A stretch of DNA of 64,000 nucleotides from Sophora flavescens (GCA_030762895.1 CM061065.1:77114107-77178106); one strand, 5' to 3'. Positions 22,198 to 33,206 are shown, counted from the first letter of the stretch. Notes: generated from the sequence alone by a model not told the origin. Numbers and translations are program-made.

Positions 22198-22990
22198 GAA
22201 GACCCTGAAGATCAGAGAGCATCATGGCCTAGCCGTGATGGAGGTCACGGCCGTGACAGATCAACACCCATGGACAAAATTGATCACGTCCATCACGACC
22301 GTGACAGACTAGAATTTGAATGCACGCCCTTGGCAGAACACGTCACGGTCATCACGGCCGTGACGCGTACCTGATCTATAAAAAGGCACCAAGGCAGACG
22401 CAAAAGACACACAATTTTCACTATTTTACGAATTATTTTAAGGGTTTTTATTACGTTTGTGATGGAGAACTAATCACCAGGGATTAGTCTGCTGTAATCG
22501 GTTTCCGTCGACACTTGAGGTTCCATAATTCCCAATCAAATTGCTTATCCCTTTCAATATTATGCTATATGCCTTGTTTGCTTAATTCAAGTTATATAGA
22601 ATAAGTATTGATTAATTTCGATGATTCTATGTTCCTTTACCTTGATCGCGTTTGCTTAATTCGCGTGTGTTTGATCGTGTTTGCTTAATTCACGAGAGCC
22701 TCAATCCGTCTGCTTAATTCAGAATTTAGGAACATATATCTCGTAGTGTCAATTGCGCTTGTTTAATTGCTGCTACAATCGAAAAGGGATTAGAATCCGC
22801 TTAGGGCATGGGAATTATTTGAATCAATGATAGTTGGGAAACCGAACAGTAGATTAATCGTTCTAGCTTATTGATAATCACTTAATTGCACTGTTTTCTT
22901 AATCGGATCTTAAACCTAACCCCCCCCCCCCAAATTCGATTTGTAGGTTAATAATAATCCAGGAGTCCTTGAGATACGATACTCGAGTTG
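22198..22990 (+). repeat. 3' LTR of the outer Athila-like element, right part
   Basis: It resumes the LTR broken at 11947, beginning with the second GAAGA copy. It carries three further palindromes, CTATAAAAAG near 22376, and matches the 5' LTR to 22813. It then continues to an LTR-end-like segment (TCCTTGAGATACGATACTCG near 22966). A run of ten C lies at about 22920-22931. The exact end is not resolved. Confidence 0.7.
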
Positions 22991-23009
22991 TCGTTCCCTA
23001 ATTACAGTT

Positions 23010-24005
23010 TTTCTTCCAATCACTCGTTTTTGACCCATGTGCGACAGCGGATCAAGAAGCATGAAGATTGAAGTGGAATTGATCAAGAAACTTGAAGATT
23101 GGAGCTTAAGTGAAGAATGTTGAGAAAAGAAAAAGAACATATTCTCTGCCAAACTGGCACTAGGTAAAGGAAGCCCAGCACTGAGCGCTGCCAACCCTGG
23201 GAAAACCATGTTCTCTGGTTAGTTGGTGCTCAACACTTGCCTACGTTTTCCTACAGGATATTTAAACCCTTATTTCCCATTTGTAAGGGAGAATAAGCAG
23301 TTGCACGAGCTTTAGACCTAAAAGTGGAAAAAGAAGGCTCCCTCATTAGCTAGAATATGATCTTCATGGAGTTTGCTTTGATTTTCATGTTCACTTCATT
23401 TTTTTTTTTTGTCTCTCCTATCATGACTAGCTAAATCCCCTTTTTGCTGGGGTTGGATGTTAGCTTTTTCTGATCTCCTTTGAATATGATTGATTTTAAT
23501 GCAAGTTCCTTCTTCTTTATGAGTGTTTGATTATGTTCTTAATGTTTTTCTTGGCTTGATCAACCATGTTTCATTGCTTTGGATGACAATTGCAAAATTG
23601 ATGCTAATGCATGCTTATTGTTAGGCCCCAGCCCAATTAGGAATGAAGAGAAAATGTAATAGTTAGTTAGTTAAGCATTTGTTGAGATGGTTAGTTAGTT
23701 AGTTAGAGTTTTTAGCTATATAAATAGGAGAAGAGAGTAAGAGAGGAGATAGAGAATTATTGATTTGTAAAACTGAGCAGTGGTTTAGTGTGAAAGGGGA
23801 AACCCTTGGAGGAGATCACTCTCCTATTCTTGTTCTTTTTCTATTCAAATTCAATAAAGCTTCAATCTTTTCATTCTCTATTTCTCACTTCCAATCTTGG
23901 GTTCCTAACACTTATCGAATTAAATATCTAGTAATTCATGAATCTAGGAATCGATCTTGGAGTGCTTGTAATCTTGAGTTTTGGTTCTTAATGCAAAACT
24001 ATATA
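23010..24005 (+). repeat. LTR fragment of a third Athila-like element, split by a solo LTR
   Basis: 23390-23618 has TAGCTAAATCCCC, GCTGGGGTTGGATG, TGATTTTAATGCAAGTTCC and TTCTTCTTTATGAGTG, closely parallel to the nested Athila LTR at 12733-12830 (TAGCTAAACTCCCC, GTTGGGGTTAGAC, GACTTGATTTTAATACGC). It resumes after the solo LTR with ATCTAGGAATCGATCTTGG and TTGGTTCTTAATGCAA. No internal region is seen. The left boundary against the outer element's LTR is uncertain. Confidence 0.6.
23619..23910. mobile_element. Solo LTR with 5-bp target duplication
   Basis: The 292-bp block starts TGTTAGGCCCCAGCCC and ends GGGTTCCTAACA. It is flanked by CTTAT at 23614-23618 and 23911-23915. An internal CTATATAAATAG (about 23715) is a clear TATA box. 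It shares its first ten bases and its end (GTTCCTAACA) with the solo LTR at 3359-3761, so they are probably related copia families. Confidence 0.9.
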
Positions 24006-24071
24006 TTATCTAACCTATATAAAAAAACCCTAAAATAGCAGCCATCCTGCTATGCACTACACCACTGTTCA

Positions 24072-24262
24072 TTTCTTGTTTTCATTAATAATTGTAAAAA
24101 TGTCACCTTTTTATTCTATTTCCTGTTTTCAAAGAAAACAATGAAAATATCATTTTTGTTGTTTTCATTGCTTTCTATACAAATCTTTAAAAACAAGAAA
24201 CAGGATGAAAACAAGATGTCATTTTTGCAATTATTAATGAAAATAGGAAACGCAAACAGGAA
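24072..24262. repeat. Hairpin MITE-like inverted repeat
   Basis: TTTTCATTAATAATTGTAAAA on the left (kept here to its core, CATTAATAATTG) is mirrored by CAATTATTAATGAAAA on the right. Inner arms TTTCCTGTTTTC and GAAACAGGATGAAAAC also pair. About 190 bp fold into one stem. No transposase, no sure target duplication. The repeated GTTTTC/GAAAAC ends could belong to a small non-autonomous DNA element. Confidence 0.55.
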
Positions 24263-24290
24263 ACTAAAAATAAAGCAAACGGGCCATTAC

Positions 24291-24700
24291 AAGGTGAATC
24301 AACACCACAAACAAAATTCAACGGTCTTAACCAAGAGGATATTGAGAGGTTGGAGTCACTTATAAGCAGACTTGAGAAACCATCAAGTACTTGTTATGTG
24401 ATTTTTTCAGGTAAGCTTACATTCTCTATTGGATTGAATGCCTCAAATAAAACCTTTCCTAATTCTTGGATTATGGACGTCGGAGGCATAGACTATATGA
24501 CTGACATATCCAATTTTTTATCAACCTATTTTCCATGCCCAAGCAATAAGAAAATAACCACAACCGATGGGTCCTTGATCACTGTAGCAAGAATAGGAAA
24601 CATCCAAATCAGGTTCCTAATAACTCTAAAAAATATCCTTCATGTCCCTTATCTGGCCACAAACATTGTCTCTGTCCCCTCAGGTCTCTATTTATTCTCT
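24291..24700 (+). pseudogene. Ty1/copia protease-region remnant
   Basis: The frame reads FNGLNQEDIERLESL, then WIMDVGGIDYMT, TTDGSLITVARIGNIQI and LKNILHVPYLATNIVSV. This is the order of a copia protease: a W-(I/L)-DSGA-x-xHMT active site, then a 'LxNVLHVPxLxxNLLS' motif. Here the catalytic DSGA is changed to DVGG, so the copy is inactive. Only this piece of about 130 codons remains, and no LTR belongs to it nearby. Confidence 0.75.
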
Positions 24701-24749
24701 ACACTAAAATTGCTATTCATTTGCCTATTTATTCTCTCTAAAGTCTAAC

Positions 24750-25222
24750 CCCACTAGTGGTAATTTGCCCTCTTTATTTTCTCCACTCCCATTATCTCCC
24801 TTTAGCAGTAACTGCTCCAACTAACTACACCTCTTTATTCCTTCTATTATGCACATGTTCATTTGTAGGATTATACTTTCCAAAGCAGCAATCTGCCTTT
24901 ATTTTTAAATACCAAAGCTGTAGGTAAGTAGAATTGTGAGCAAGAACAACACAAGCGATGTGAGCACTCAAAATAGTGCTAGAAGAATCTTAACAAAATG
25001 AGTATTTCCATTTGCCTCCTTGAATAGCTCATCTTAGAATTTAAATTACTCCATAATTAACTATTCAACAAGCATAATTCCCAAAGAATTTTCTTTAAAA
25101 TAAGGAGAACTTGATTTAACCCTCCTCCATTTCTGATTCATCATCAAGCTTTCTCAAGTGAATATCCATCAACTTTCGTTGACTATATTCATCACTTATG
25201 AAACTTCGCATCATATAAAAAA
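24750..25222. other. Intron 1 sequence, nothing recognised
   Basis: Plain AT-rich sequence between the copia remnant and exon 1. No repeat or coding signal was found. Confidence 0.4.
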
Positions 25223-25474
25223 ATGTCGGTTTATCCAATTCTACTGAAACAACATCTAAATTCAAATAAATCAAATAGCCAATCTCAACAACAGAGATTT
25301 CAGCTCAAAACAATCATAATTGGTACTTTCCACAGTTACGAAAACCAAATTAGAAAGTCCAAAAATATTAAGAAAATTTTAACCCTAGAAATTGCGCTCA
25401 AAATAAACTTTCTAAATGACAAGCTTCAAATGGTAATGCATGCAAACACAGAGGTTCGAAGCAGCGGAACTCAC

Positions 25475-25762
25475 CTCAACGGAATCGTTAGACACCGACG
25501 GAAAAAAGGTCGGCGAACCGAGAAGGCGATAAGAATAATGGAAGCGAGGGAGGAAGCGAGGGTGATGGGCGTCTCTGAAGAAGACCAAGCAGGAGAGAGA
25601 AATGGCGGCGAAGATGAGAGCGGCGGCGAGTGTTCGCCCGAGATGGAGGACGGTGGATTTCGGCAACATGGAGGCGGAGGATTCACCGGCGGCGAGACGA
25701 TGCGTCGTCGCAAGGAATCGTCTCCGGTGGGATGGGAGCGTACGCGGGTGTAGGAGGGGCAT
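25475..25762 (-). CDS. GT77-type nucleotide-diphospho-sugar transferase, exon 1 (membrane anchor)
   Basis: 288 bp, residues 1-96, from the ATG at 25762 to the donor GAG|GTGAGT. It encodes a short basic cytosolic tail (HRRRF, residues 12-16), a single hydrophobic segment at about 44-62 (TLAAALIFAAISLSCLVFF) and a low-complexity stem. This is the type II signal-anchor layout of Golgi glycosyltransferases. A second ATG at residue 32 (MLPKSTVLHLG) could serve as start. The exon is GC-rich compared with its surroundings, as plant first exons often are. It ends in phase 0, matching exon 2. A weak TATA-like TTTAAATAAA lies about 75 bp upstream on the minus strand. Assignment to this gene is inferred, as no other partner exists in the window. 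Confidence 0.8.
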
Positions 25763-26585
25763 TTGAGGTCGTCGATGAGGTCATGTTCGGTGGTGTGGTG
25801 GGGTGTGGTGTCGTCTGAGCAAAACGACAGTGGGTAGTTTATTTAAAAATGGAAATAGATCCGCTCCTGTTACCAGAGATATACACAAACTTTTTCACAA
25901 TGACTCCATTAAGATTGGTTATAGGTCCATTACTCACATTTTAATATTTTTGTTTCTCTGTCTAACATGATGGTGTCCTGTTTTGAAAAAAACTGGAGAG
26001 GATTAAAATCCTTTAAAAATCTTAACTATGTACAGTTTGGGGGTTTAGCGAAAGAGAACTCCGATCTCGGGGGATGTACTAAGTTTGGATGAGAAAAGAA
26101 GCAAATAAGGAGAGAAGTGGGAATGAATAAAAAATGGATAAATTTTTATATTGTTTTGATTAAAAAAATAGGAGAGAATTAGAAGATAAAGAAATATTGA
26201 GTTTTCTCTCTAATTGTTTCGCCGGGTAGTAAAGTGAGAAGAAAAAAAAAATGATTTTTTTAAAGACAAAACTACCCCTAATTATATATATATATGCGTT
26301 TTTTATCCTGTGCAAAATTACACGGGTTAAGGATCTTAAAAGAGTAAATTTATATAGCAACTTGTGTATATTATACTTTCAAAACTGAACTACTTAATTT
26401 TCCAATAAATAGTTATTGTTTTTGGGTTTCTTAACATGTGCATCGAAAATAAACTACCACCCTTTTTAAAAGTTGCACGTGATGTTATCCTTTCCAAATT
26501 ATATACCAAATTATCACTCTTTTTAAAAAACACCCTTAGAAGTCATTTTTGCAAGACATGTCTTCTCAACATGTTTTTTTTTTTT
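25763..26585. other. Promoter-side intergenic DNA
   Basis: Upstream of the glycosyltransferase start. AT-rich, with poly(A)/poly(T) tracts (26245-26253, 26575-26589) and a short TA tract (26283-26295). No coding region. It should contain the gene promoter, but only the weak TATA-like site near 25836-25845 can be pointed to. Confidence 0.4.
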
Positions 26586-26589
26586 TTTA

Positions 26590-26648
26590 AATTTTAGGTG
26601 AGAAGTCGAGTCCTTCATCCGACTTCTCAATGTAGCTTTTTTTTGTTT
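26590..26648. repeat. Hairpin motif, inverted partner at 45850-45900
   Basis: GAGAAGTCG...CGACTTCTCA forms a hairpin followed by ATGTAGC and a T tract. On the opposite strand it resembles CCTACATTAAGAAGTCGGG at 45860-45880, which has its own GTCGGGT...ACCCGAC hairpin. The two copies face each other across the decayed Mutator-like transposase and the gypsy insertions. They may be (sub)terminal repeats of that element. Confidence 0.4.
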
Positions 26649-26859
26649 AATTTAATAATATGTTTTTAAATAACAAATTAAATAATTTATTGATTAAATT
26701 AATTAATAAAAATGACTAATTATTTTTAATATTAATTTAAATAAGTATTTTATTTAAATAAGTAATTATAAATAAAATAATTAACACCATAATAATAATT
26801 GATAATCCACTCATTACAATCGATTTTCATTTGTAAAAAAAAATCGATTTTCATTCATT

Positions 26860-28074
26860 AATAATACAAACGTGCTCCTCTTGCGTAGAAGACCCAGGAC
26901 GGTTAGGACATTTATTTCTGCTATGGCCCTCCACCCGACACAATCCACATCTCTTATGGCGACCTGTTTCCCTGATATTCATCTCTGTACGAATGCGGGT
27001 AGACTGGGGACGGTCTTGTGGATTCCTCAATTCTAGTGTATGGTGGCCAATATGCCTCATTGGGTACCACGCTAAACTCTTCCTGGTAAACTTTGAGGAT
27101 AGTTTCCAATTTGTACACGGCAGGCACATACTCTTTATAGTTGTGATACACACTGGATGATAGGTGAACATGGTAGGTGCAGCGCCTAAAATTTCCCACA
27201 GTCACACCACTCATCATTCAGATCTACCTTGAATTTTCCTGCCAGTGGTCCCTTTCACGGGTTGACCAACTCCTCCACCATGAATTTTTTCTGTGTCGAT
27301 CAAAGCTACTGACACGGTGAGAGTTGGACGCCGCTTGTTCTACCTCGAGGGCCTTGGTGACAACTTCAGAGTGTTCACGGTCGGATGCGATCATTGTGCT
27401 TACCTTCCTCCCATTTTTGGGGAATGTTCAGGCAACCCTATAATATGTTGCTTGGACTAGTGCAGTTATTGAAAGGTTTCGCGTCCCTTTTAAGACCCTA
27501 TTTATGCACTCTGCAAGGTTAGTTGTCATGTGTCCCCAACGGCGGCCTTTGTCATATGCATGGGTTCACTTCTCCTTGGGGATTTCGTCAAGCCATTCCA
27601 CTGCCTCTCTGTTCCAAACGAGGATTTGGTTTCGATAATACTAATGACTGGGTTGAGTCAATGTGTATCCTGTACAATTGGAATGTAAACATTTCAGAAT
27701 AAGACATGAATTGAAATATAAATATAAATAAAATATGATTGTAATATGTTTGACTGTGGTACTAACCCATGTTGATAGCCTTCTTTCCCATATCTACGTT
27801 CTTGAATGTCCTTTGGAAGTTTTTCCCGATGAGTCGAATGCAATAAACATGTACCGACGGGGGATCTTTCCATCCGCTGTCCGGTTGGTTGTAGGCACTT
27901 TTTATAGATTCGTGTCTGTCTGAAATCAATCATAGATTAGCTTGCGGTGTGACGTGCCTTCTCAGGTTCCGAAGGAAGAAAAACCAGGAATATGTTCTCT
28001 CACCTTCCACTAGGGCGAACGCTATAGGAATTGGGGTGTTCTCCCCAGTTTGAGCAATTGCAAGCAACAGGGCC
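26860..28074 (-). pseudogene. Mutator-like (MULE) transposase, C-terminal two-thirds, decayed
   Basis: Read on the minus strand from 28074: GENTPIPIAFALVEGE, WFFFLRNLRRHV, ISDRH-SIKSA (MULE catalytic domain), then after a likely intron LDEIPKEK-THAYDKG, MTTNLAECINRVLKGTR. A degenerate SWIM zinc-finger region follows, then YKEYVPAVYKLETILKVY and a zinc knuckle RCGLCRVEGHSRNKCPN. This is the order of plant MuDR-type transposases. Several stops and frame changes (near 27940, 27560, 27230 and 26950) make it dead. The N-terminal part is missing because a gypsy LTR begins at 28075. Confidence 0.8.
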
Positions 28075-31000
28075 CGAGACACCCCGATGCGCCCTGTTGT
28101 TTTATTAAAGTTAAAACTTTATTAACCAATTATTTAATCGTGCGCTTAACATTGAAATACGTAAAAATTAAATACATTATATTAAATACATACACACCAT
28201 ATGTTTAAACATCAGAGTACCAAAATACTGTCTAGGGTATCCCAGTAGTAGGATCCCTTGCAGGTGCTTATTTAAACAAACTAACATTTGCGGAAATATA
28301 AAACGTCTCATAAGACTCACTGGCCCTAGACACTAAACTACATCGTTTAAGTCCACAGCTCGTCCTCCAGCATCCGGTTCATACGGAATCCCATCCAGCT
28401 CCTCAGTATCAAGTTCCTCCATAGGGTCTTCTCGTACGATCACATAATAAATAAAATACAGCATACAGAATCAACCATCATCATCATCCTTAATTCATGA
28501 TATCATCCTCTACCCTCAATCTCATGCAAATAAACCTTTATGCTAACATGGCCATCTATACTCTTGTCACATTAGTCAGTAGTCCAGAACGGTCTGGGGT
28601 CAAGAACTCGATGTGCCCCTATTCCCTTGTCTCTCGTAGGGAATAGTGCATTAAGCACAGTGTGCATCACTATCCCCCATTGGAAATAGCACAATAAGCA
28701 AAAATACCTAGTAACTCGGTGAGCCCATATTCCCTAGTCTCTATTATGAAATAGTGCATTAAGCACGGTGTGCGTCACTAATCCCCCATTGGAAATAGGA
28801 CAATAAGCACAAAGACATGGTAACTCTATCTTCGATAGGATAATCAGAACAACGCGTTAAAGACTAAAAGCGTATTACGGTAGTCTACCTCGGCATCAAT
28901 ATCCGTAGGTCACTCACCCGCAATATCCGCTATCCAAAATAGGATATCCTGACCTCGTGTGTTCCACTCACACGACTGTGAATAACAATGCAAATATATA
29001 AATCTCACTACCTCGCCTCAATAACAACCTAGTGCCTCAACCTTCAATCATAATCTCAACCCTCATTCTATGTCATATCTCATCTATTAAATACTTTAGT
29101 TCGTCTAGGCACCTCTAAGTCACTTTTATTCTCTCACCCACATGAACATCTCCCGAACAAAACATATCTTTACTTAAAAGTCAACTAAGTATATTATTAA
29201 ACCAGCCAGATCTTGCATAATACACTGATCAGAAAATATTCAAACATCAACATAAAATGTCACATGCAGTAAAATACCTCAACCAGCGTATCACAAACAA
29301 TCAATAAAAATAAAGTCAGACATCCTCAAATATTATAAGATTATCCTAACGTCGATAAATCTACAATCCCCAAATCATCATTGGTATTACGGAAAAGACT
29401 CCAGTGCGATTTTGGTCTTGTCGATTACTTGACCACTAGTACGATTTAGGTCGCCTTACACAATTATTATATTATAAACTACTTATCCATTCCAATGTTA
29501 GGTTGAATCTTCCCCCCACCCGACTTATCACCAAATTTCTTGAACTTCTCGATCCTCGTTACTCGACCACTAGTTAACAATTCAACCATCAACCAAATTC
29601 AACATACAAATATATTAATCAAACAAATCCAACTATAGACATATTGTGCTAGGTTCGGGCAACTAATCAAAACGAGACAAGGGTTATTTTCTTAATTCCA
29701 TCTTTTGGATCCTAGTTACTAGAGCATTAACTAGCATAGATCAATTGTTACAATTCAAAAATATGAAATAAAATCCTCTAACCACTTTGGTTAGGGTTTC
29801 GGCCATAAGGGCTAAAATAGTCTAGAAATTCCTTTTGAGTTCAAACTCTTGGATTTGTGATCACAAAGCATAATAGAGACAAAATCAATCATCATAAATC
29901 AAAAATTGAACAAAAAAATTTCAACCCCTTTACTCTAGGGTTCCGACCCAAATTAGAAAATTAGGTTAGGAAATTTAGTTGGATTTAAGCTCTTGGATAT
30001 AGATCATATAGGTACTAGAGAGCTTTAATCAAGCATTAGATTTCAAAAAGAAGAACAAAATCATCAAACCCATTTTCATGAGGGTTTTGGACTTTTTAAT
30101 AAAATAGGGAAAGAAAATTCTTTTGCTTACATACTCTTAGATTAAGAAATTAGAAGTCATTTAGAGATCATTGCAATTGGTTTCACAATAAAATAATTTT
30201 TCTACAATTTTCTAGAATTATTTGAAGTTCTAAATCTAAGAATAGAAATTTGTGAAATAGTTGATGGAAATGAATATTGATGGAAGATTAATGAAGCTAA
30301 TATGATGAGGAAGAGATTCCCCACCTTGGAATGAAGAAGTTTGATCAAGAAGTTGAGAAGAAATGAAGAACTATGATGAACTTAGCAAAAACACTATGAA
30401 GTTCTTAGTGTTTTGTGAGTAAAATGACTTAGGAAAGAAAATGAAATGTCTAAGTGTGTGAGTGGGGTATGTGACCCGTGACATTGAGTGAGGGAGTGAG
30501 GGAGTGAGGGGAGGAATTGTTTAATGTTAAAATGGAACCATGGTTGAGTTTACTTGACCTAGGTTAAGTTAGAAAATAATATAATAACTTAACTATAGTT
30601 AATAGTAATCATGGTTAAGTTAAAAAGATGTGGTCACAAATGAATGGATGGTGTGGCTGATTTTGGACCACAAATGAAGAGGAAGAAGCCAAATTGGCCT
30701 TGACTTGCATTAACCATGGTTAAAAATTAACTAGGATAGGTTAGGTTAAGATTAAGGGCATTTTGGTCATTTCACCTAAAAATTCATGATTACTTGTATT
30801 AACTACTTCATAAATACTTGGTGAGTCATCCCATAACTCAGGTCCTACAGTGTCCGGTTCTATCTCTACAGTTCTATTTCCGATTCCGTCGGTTTCCCGA
30901 TTAGGGTTTTACGTCCGAATAAAAACAAATATTTCGTTTTCGATTGAAAATTTTAAAAATAACCAAACTCGTTGGAAATATGATTTAAACATAAACCGTT

Positions 31001-31408
31001 TCGTTCACGATTCAAAATTTGGTTATCTGATCAGTAAAATCTTACTGTCAGTGAAAACGCAAACCGTTTTTCGTCGAACTTTCACCAAAATTCGTCTGAA
31101 TAAATATATTATTTTATTTTTTATCAGAAATTAGGAAAGTAGAATTCGTCACGGACATAATATAAAAAATCTACAATTTTTCAGTTTCGGATCAAATTAG
31201 GGTTTTCTGCCGGTATAAAATTATACTCTCAGTAAAAACACAGACCGGTTTCCGTGTGAGTTTTAAACCCAAACCGTAACCCTCTACCATAAGATAGAGT
31301 ATGAATATAATTTTTCATTATTCAAAATCATTTTCTTGGTCTCATATTAAAATATAAATAATTATATCTTAATCGTTAATACAGTGTAATTAAAAACAGT
31401 CTGTTACA
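28075..31408 (-). repeat. 3' LTR (copy A) of the pol-less Tekay-like element
   Basis: 3334 bp. On the minus strand it starts TGTAACAGACTG and ends GGGGTGTCTCG, where the usual final A is G. It shares long blocks with copies at 33207-36497, 37832-41380 and 54760-57657, including TCGTACGAGAAGACCC and the AAGGGATCCTAC segment. Confidence 0.85.
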
Positions 31409-31784
31409 TTACTACCCCACTTAGAAAAAAATTCTATCCTCGGAATTTCTTAACTTGAAACTAGATATAATCTAGTAATCGTACCTTAATCCAAAGATCC
31501 TACATTGTATTTCCCTTTTGCTGTCTTCCCCTAAGTGACAGCAGTAACTTCATAACAGAATTCATCCTTATATTGTTCTATTTATCCTCGAAACAATCCA
31601 TCTCTACATTATGTTCATTGTCCTTAACATTTCACCTTAATCTATCATCCTTGAAGGACATCGTCAAAACTTAATCATTTTCTCTTCTTAATATTGGTCC
31701 ACTAGAAAACCTTATTTCAACATCGAACTCCTAACTTTAATACCAAGATCAATACTACCTTATCTTTCTACTCAAAGTATCCCA

Positions 31785-32975
31785 TCATAGTCTTATTTCC
31801 TTTGAGCGCATTCCAATATTATGTGTTATATCAAAATTATACATACCATTTATGAGCTCTGTAGAGTGAAAGGATTCAGCTGCTCTTATGGTAAACACTC
31901 TCTCAGTGGCTTGAGGTCTAGCCATCTGCTGTCCTATTGCTAGAACTCCTCTCCTAACTTCACCTCTATAACCTCCAGCTCCTCTACCACCAGCTATCGG
32001 TTGGTGCATACTTTTCTGTCTACAATCACATACAAAATGTCCTGGTGTCACAATGGAAACAACAAGGTTCTTCCCTGCAATTCTGTTGGGTCCTCCAAAT
32101 TTGAAACAAACTGGGCCTTGCTGCAACTGGCCCGTTCCAATCACTGGTACAGTAGGAACTGTTACTGGTGCAGCTATCTGCGCTGGTCTGGTATATGGTC
32201 CCTGTCTCTGATCTATGCTTTCTATTGCACTACATCTCTCCACCAGCTCCGGGAAACTCTGAATATCCAGAGGCACTATTGCTTTCTGTAGCTCATGTCG
32301 CAGTCCTTCCTCAAACCTTTTACACTGCCAATCCTCATACGGGAATCTCTGATAGAATTCTGAAAACTTAATCAGAGCCTCAAAACATGATGCATAATCA
32401 CCTATAGACATGTTGCATTGTTTGAGATTTGTAAACTCCCTTTCCTTCTCACGTCGCACTAAACGCGGAAAATACTTCTCAAAGAAGCAGTCAGTAAACA
32501 ACTGCCAGCAGATAATCCCGCCCTCTGCCTCCAGTAATCTTCTCTTGCCTCTCCACCAAGACTTTGTTCCTCCTATTACCATGAAGGCAACATAAGTTAC
32601 TTTCCTATGCTCTCTGCAGCACAACGTATCGAATATCTTTTCTATCTCTTGCACCCATCATTCTGCCTTCTCCGGGTCATAATCTCCTCGGAATTGGGGT
32701 GGCTTCCCTTTTAGAAAAGTAGTCATTCCGGCATCTTCAGCTGCTGCAGCTCTCCTTTGATTCTGTAGTTCCTGCTGTTCTTTGTTCATCTGTAGCATCT
32801 CAGCATTCTGCTGTGTTTGTAGTAACAAAGCAGTAGCTATATCTTTCATGACATTATGAGTCTCGGATGACTTTCCTCCACTTCCAGTATGATTATTCTC
32901 AACATTTTCAGCTCCGACAATTCTTTCGGGAGTCCTATAACCACTATTGGTATTACATCTTCTTCCTCGAGCCAT
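31785..32975 (-). pseudogene. Tekay-like gag with one in-frame stop
   Basis: The ATG at 32975 (MARGRRCNTN) opens a frame through LLLQTQQNAEM, a Gln/Arg coil, FLKGKPPQFRGDYDPEKAE, a TGA at 32655-32657, then WVQEIEKIF, FFEKYFPRLVRREKEREF, GDYASCFEALIKFSEFY and RFEEGLRHELQKAI. This is a canonical gypsy gag. The zinc knuckle region (CFKFGGPNR, then GHFVCDCRQ) has lost its first Cys pair. The frame is otherwise open to 31785. It is followed directly by non-coding DNA, so nothing of pol remains. Confidence 0.8.
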
Positions 32976-33189
32976 GGTCCTGTTTAAGGAAATCATCAGC
33001 TCCCATCCGTATGACATATAATACTACATAAACAAGTATATAAATATTATATGCCATACTAATGTCAGTTATCGCATTGAGTTCGAACACACTACCCAAC
33101 TTCTAAGCATAGTCGATATCCAATGTGGATTCAATTAGACACGGCCAGTAACAACATCCTAAACCTCACAGTCCGATTAGAATCGAACT

Positions 33190-33201
33190 GCTCTGATACC
33201 A
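33190..33201 (-). other. Primer binding site, tRNA-iMet type
   Basis: TGGTATCAGAGC on the minus strand, a few bases inside the 5' LTR end (TGTCTCATT). It is the standard primer site of Tekay/Del-type gypsy elements. Confidence 0.8.
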
Positions 33202-33206
33202 CCAAA

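Larger units (their letters stand above)
8541..22990 (+). mobile_element. Athila-like non-autonomous LTR retroelement, split by a nested element
   Basis: The 5' LTR starts TGATAAGCCTCTGGCTCG at 8541. The same sequence restarts at 11606 directly after a purine tract (AAGTTTGGGGTATTT), so 11606 is the 3' LTR start. The 3' LTR is cut at 11947 by the element at 11948-22197 and resumes at 22203. The internal part (9489-11605) has no protease, reverse transcriptase or integrase, only a gag-like remnant, and the tRNA primer site is missing. The right boundary is unclear because the LTR runs into another LTR fragment between about 22960 and 23046. I could not find a convincing target duplication. Confidence 0.75.
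4410..25474 (-). other. Intron 1 of the glycosyltransferase gene (~21 kb, transposon-filled)
   Basis: The donor is GAG|GTGAGT at 25475/25474 and the acceptor is CTGCAG| at 4410, both phase 0. The 21,065 bp between them hold a hAT element, two nested Athila-like elements, a third LTR fragment with a solo LTR inside, a hairpin MITE and a copia remnant. The stretches 4410-4892 and 24750-25474 show nothing but ordinary AT-rich intron. I saw no extra host exon. That the two ends belong to one gene is inferred from matching phase and from the family's architecture, in which a membrane anchor exon precedes the catalytic exons. Confidence 0.8.

Noticed and set aside
22961..22965. AGGAG as right target duplication of the outer Athila-like element
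   Set aside because: It equals the five bases before 8541, but the sequence after it (TCCTTGAGATACGATACTCG) still looks like an LTR end, so the match may be chance.
25223..25818. Plus-strand and second minus-strand open frames over exon 1
   Set aside because: They overlap the GC-rich first exon of the glycosyltransferase in other frames, give Arg/Gly- or Pro-rich text with no domain, and have no splice or context support.
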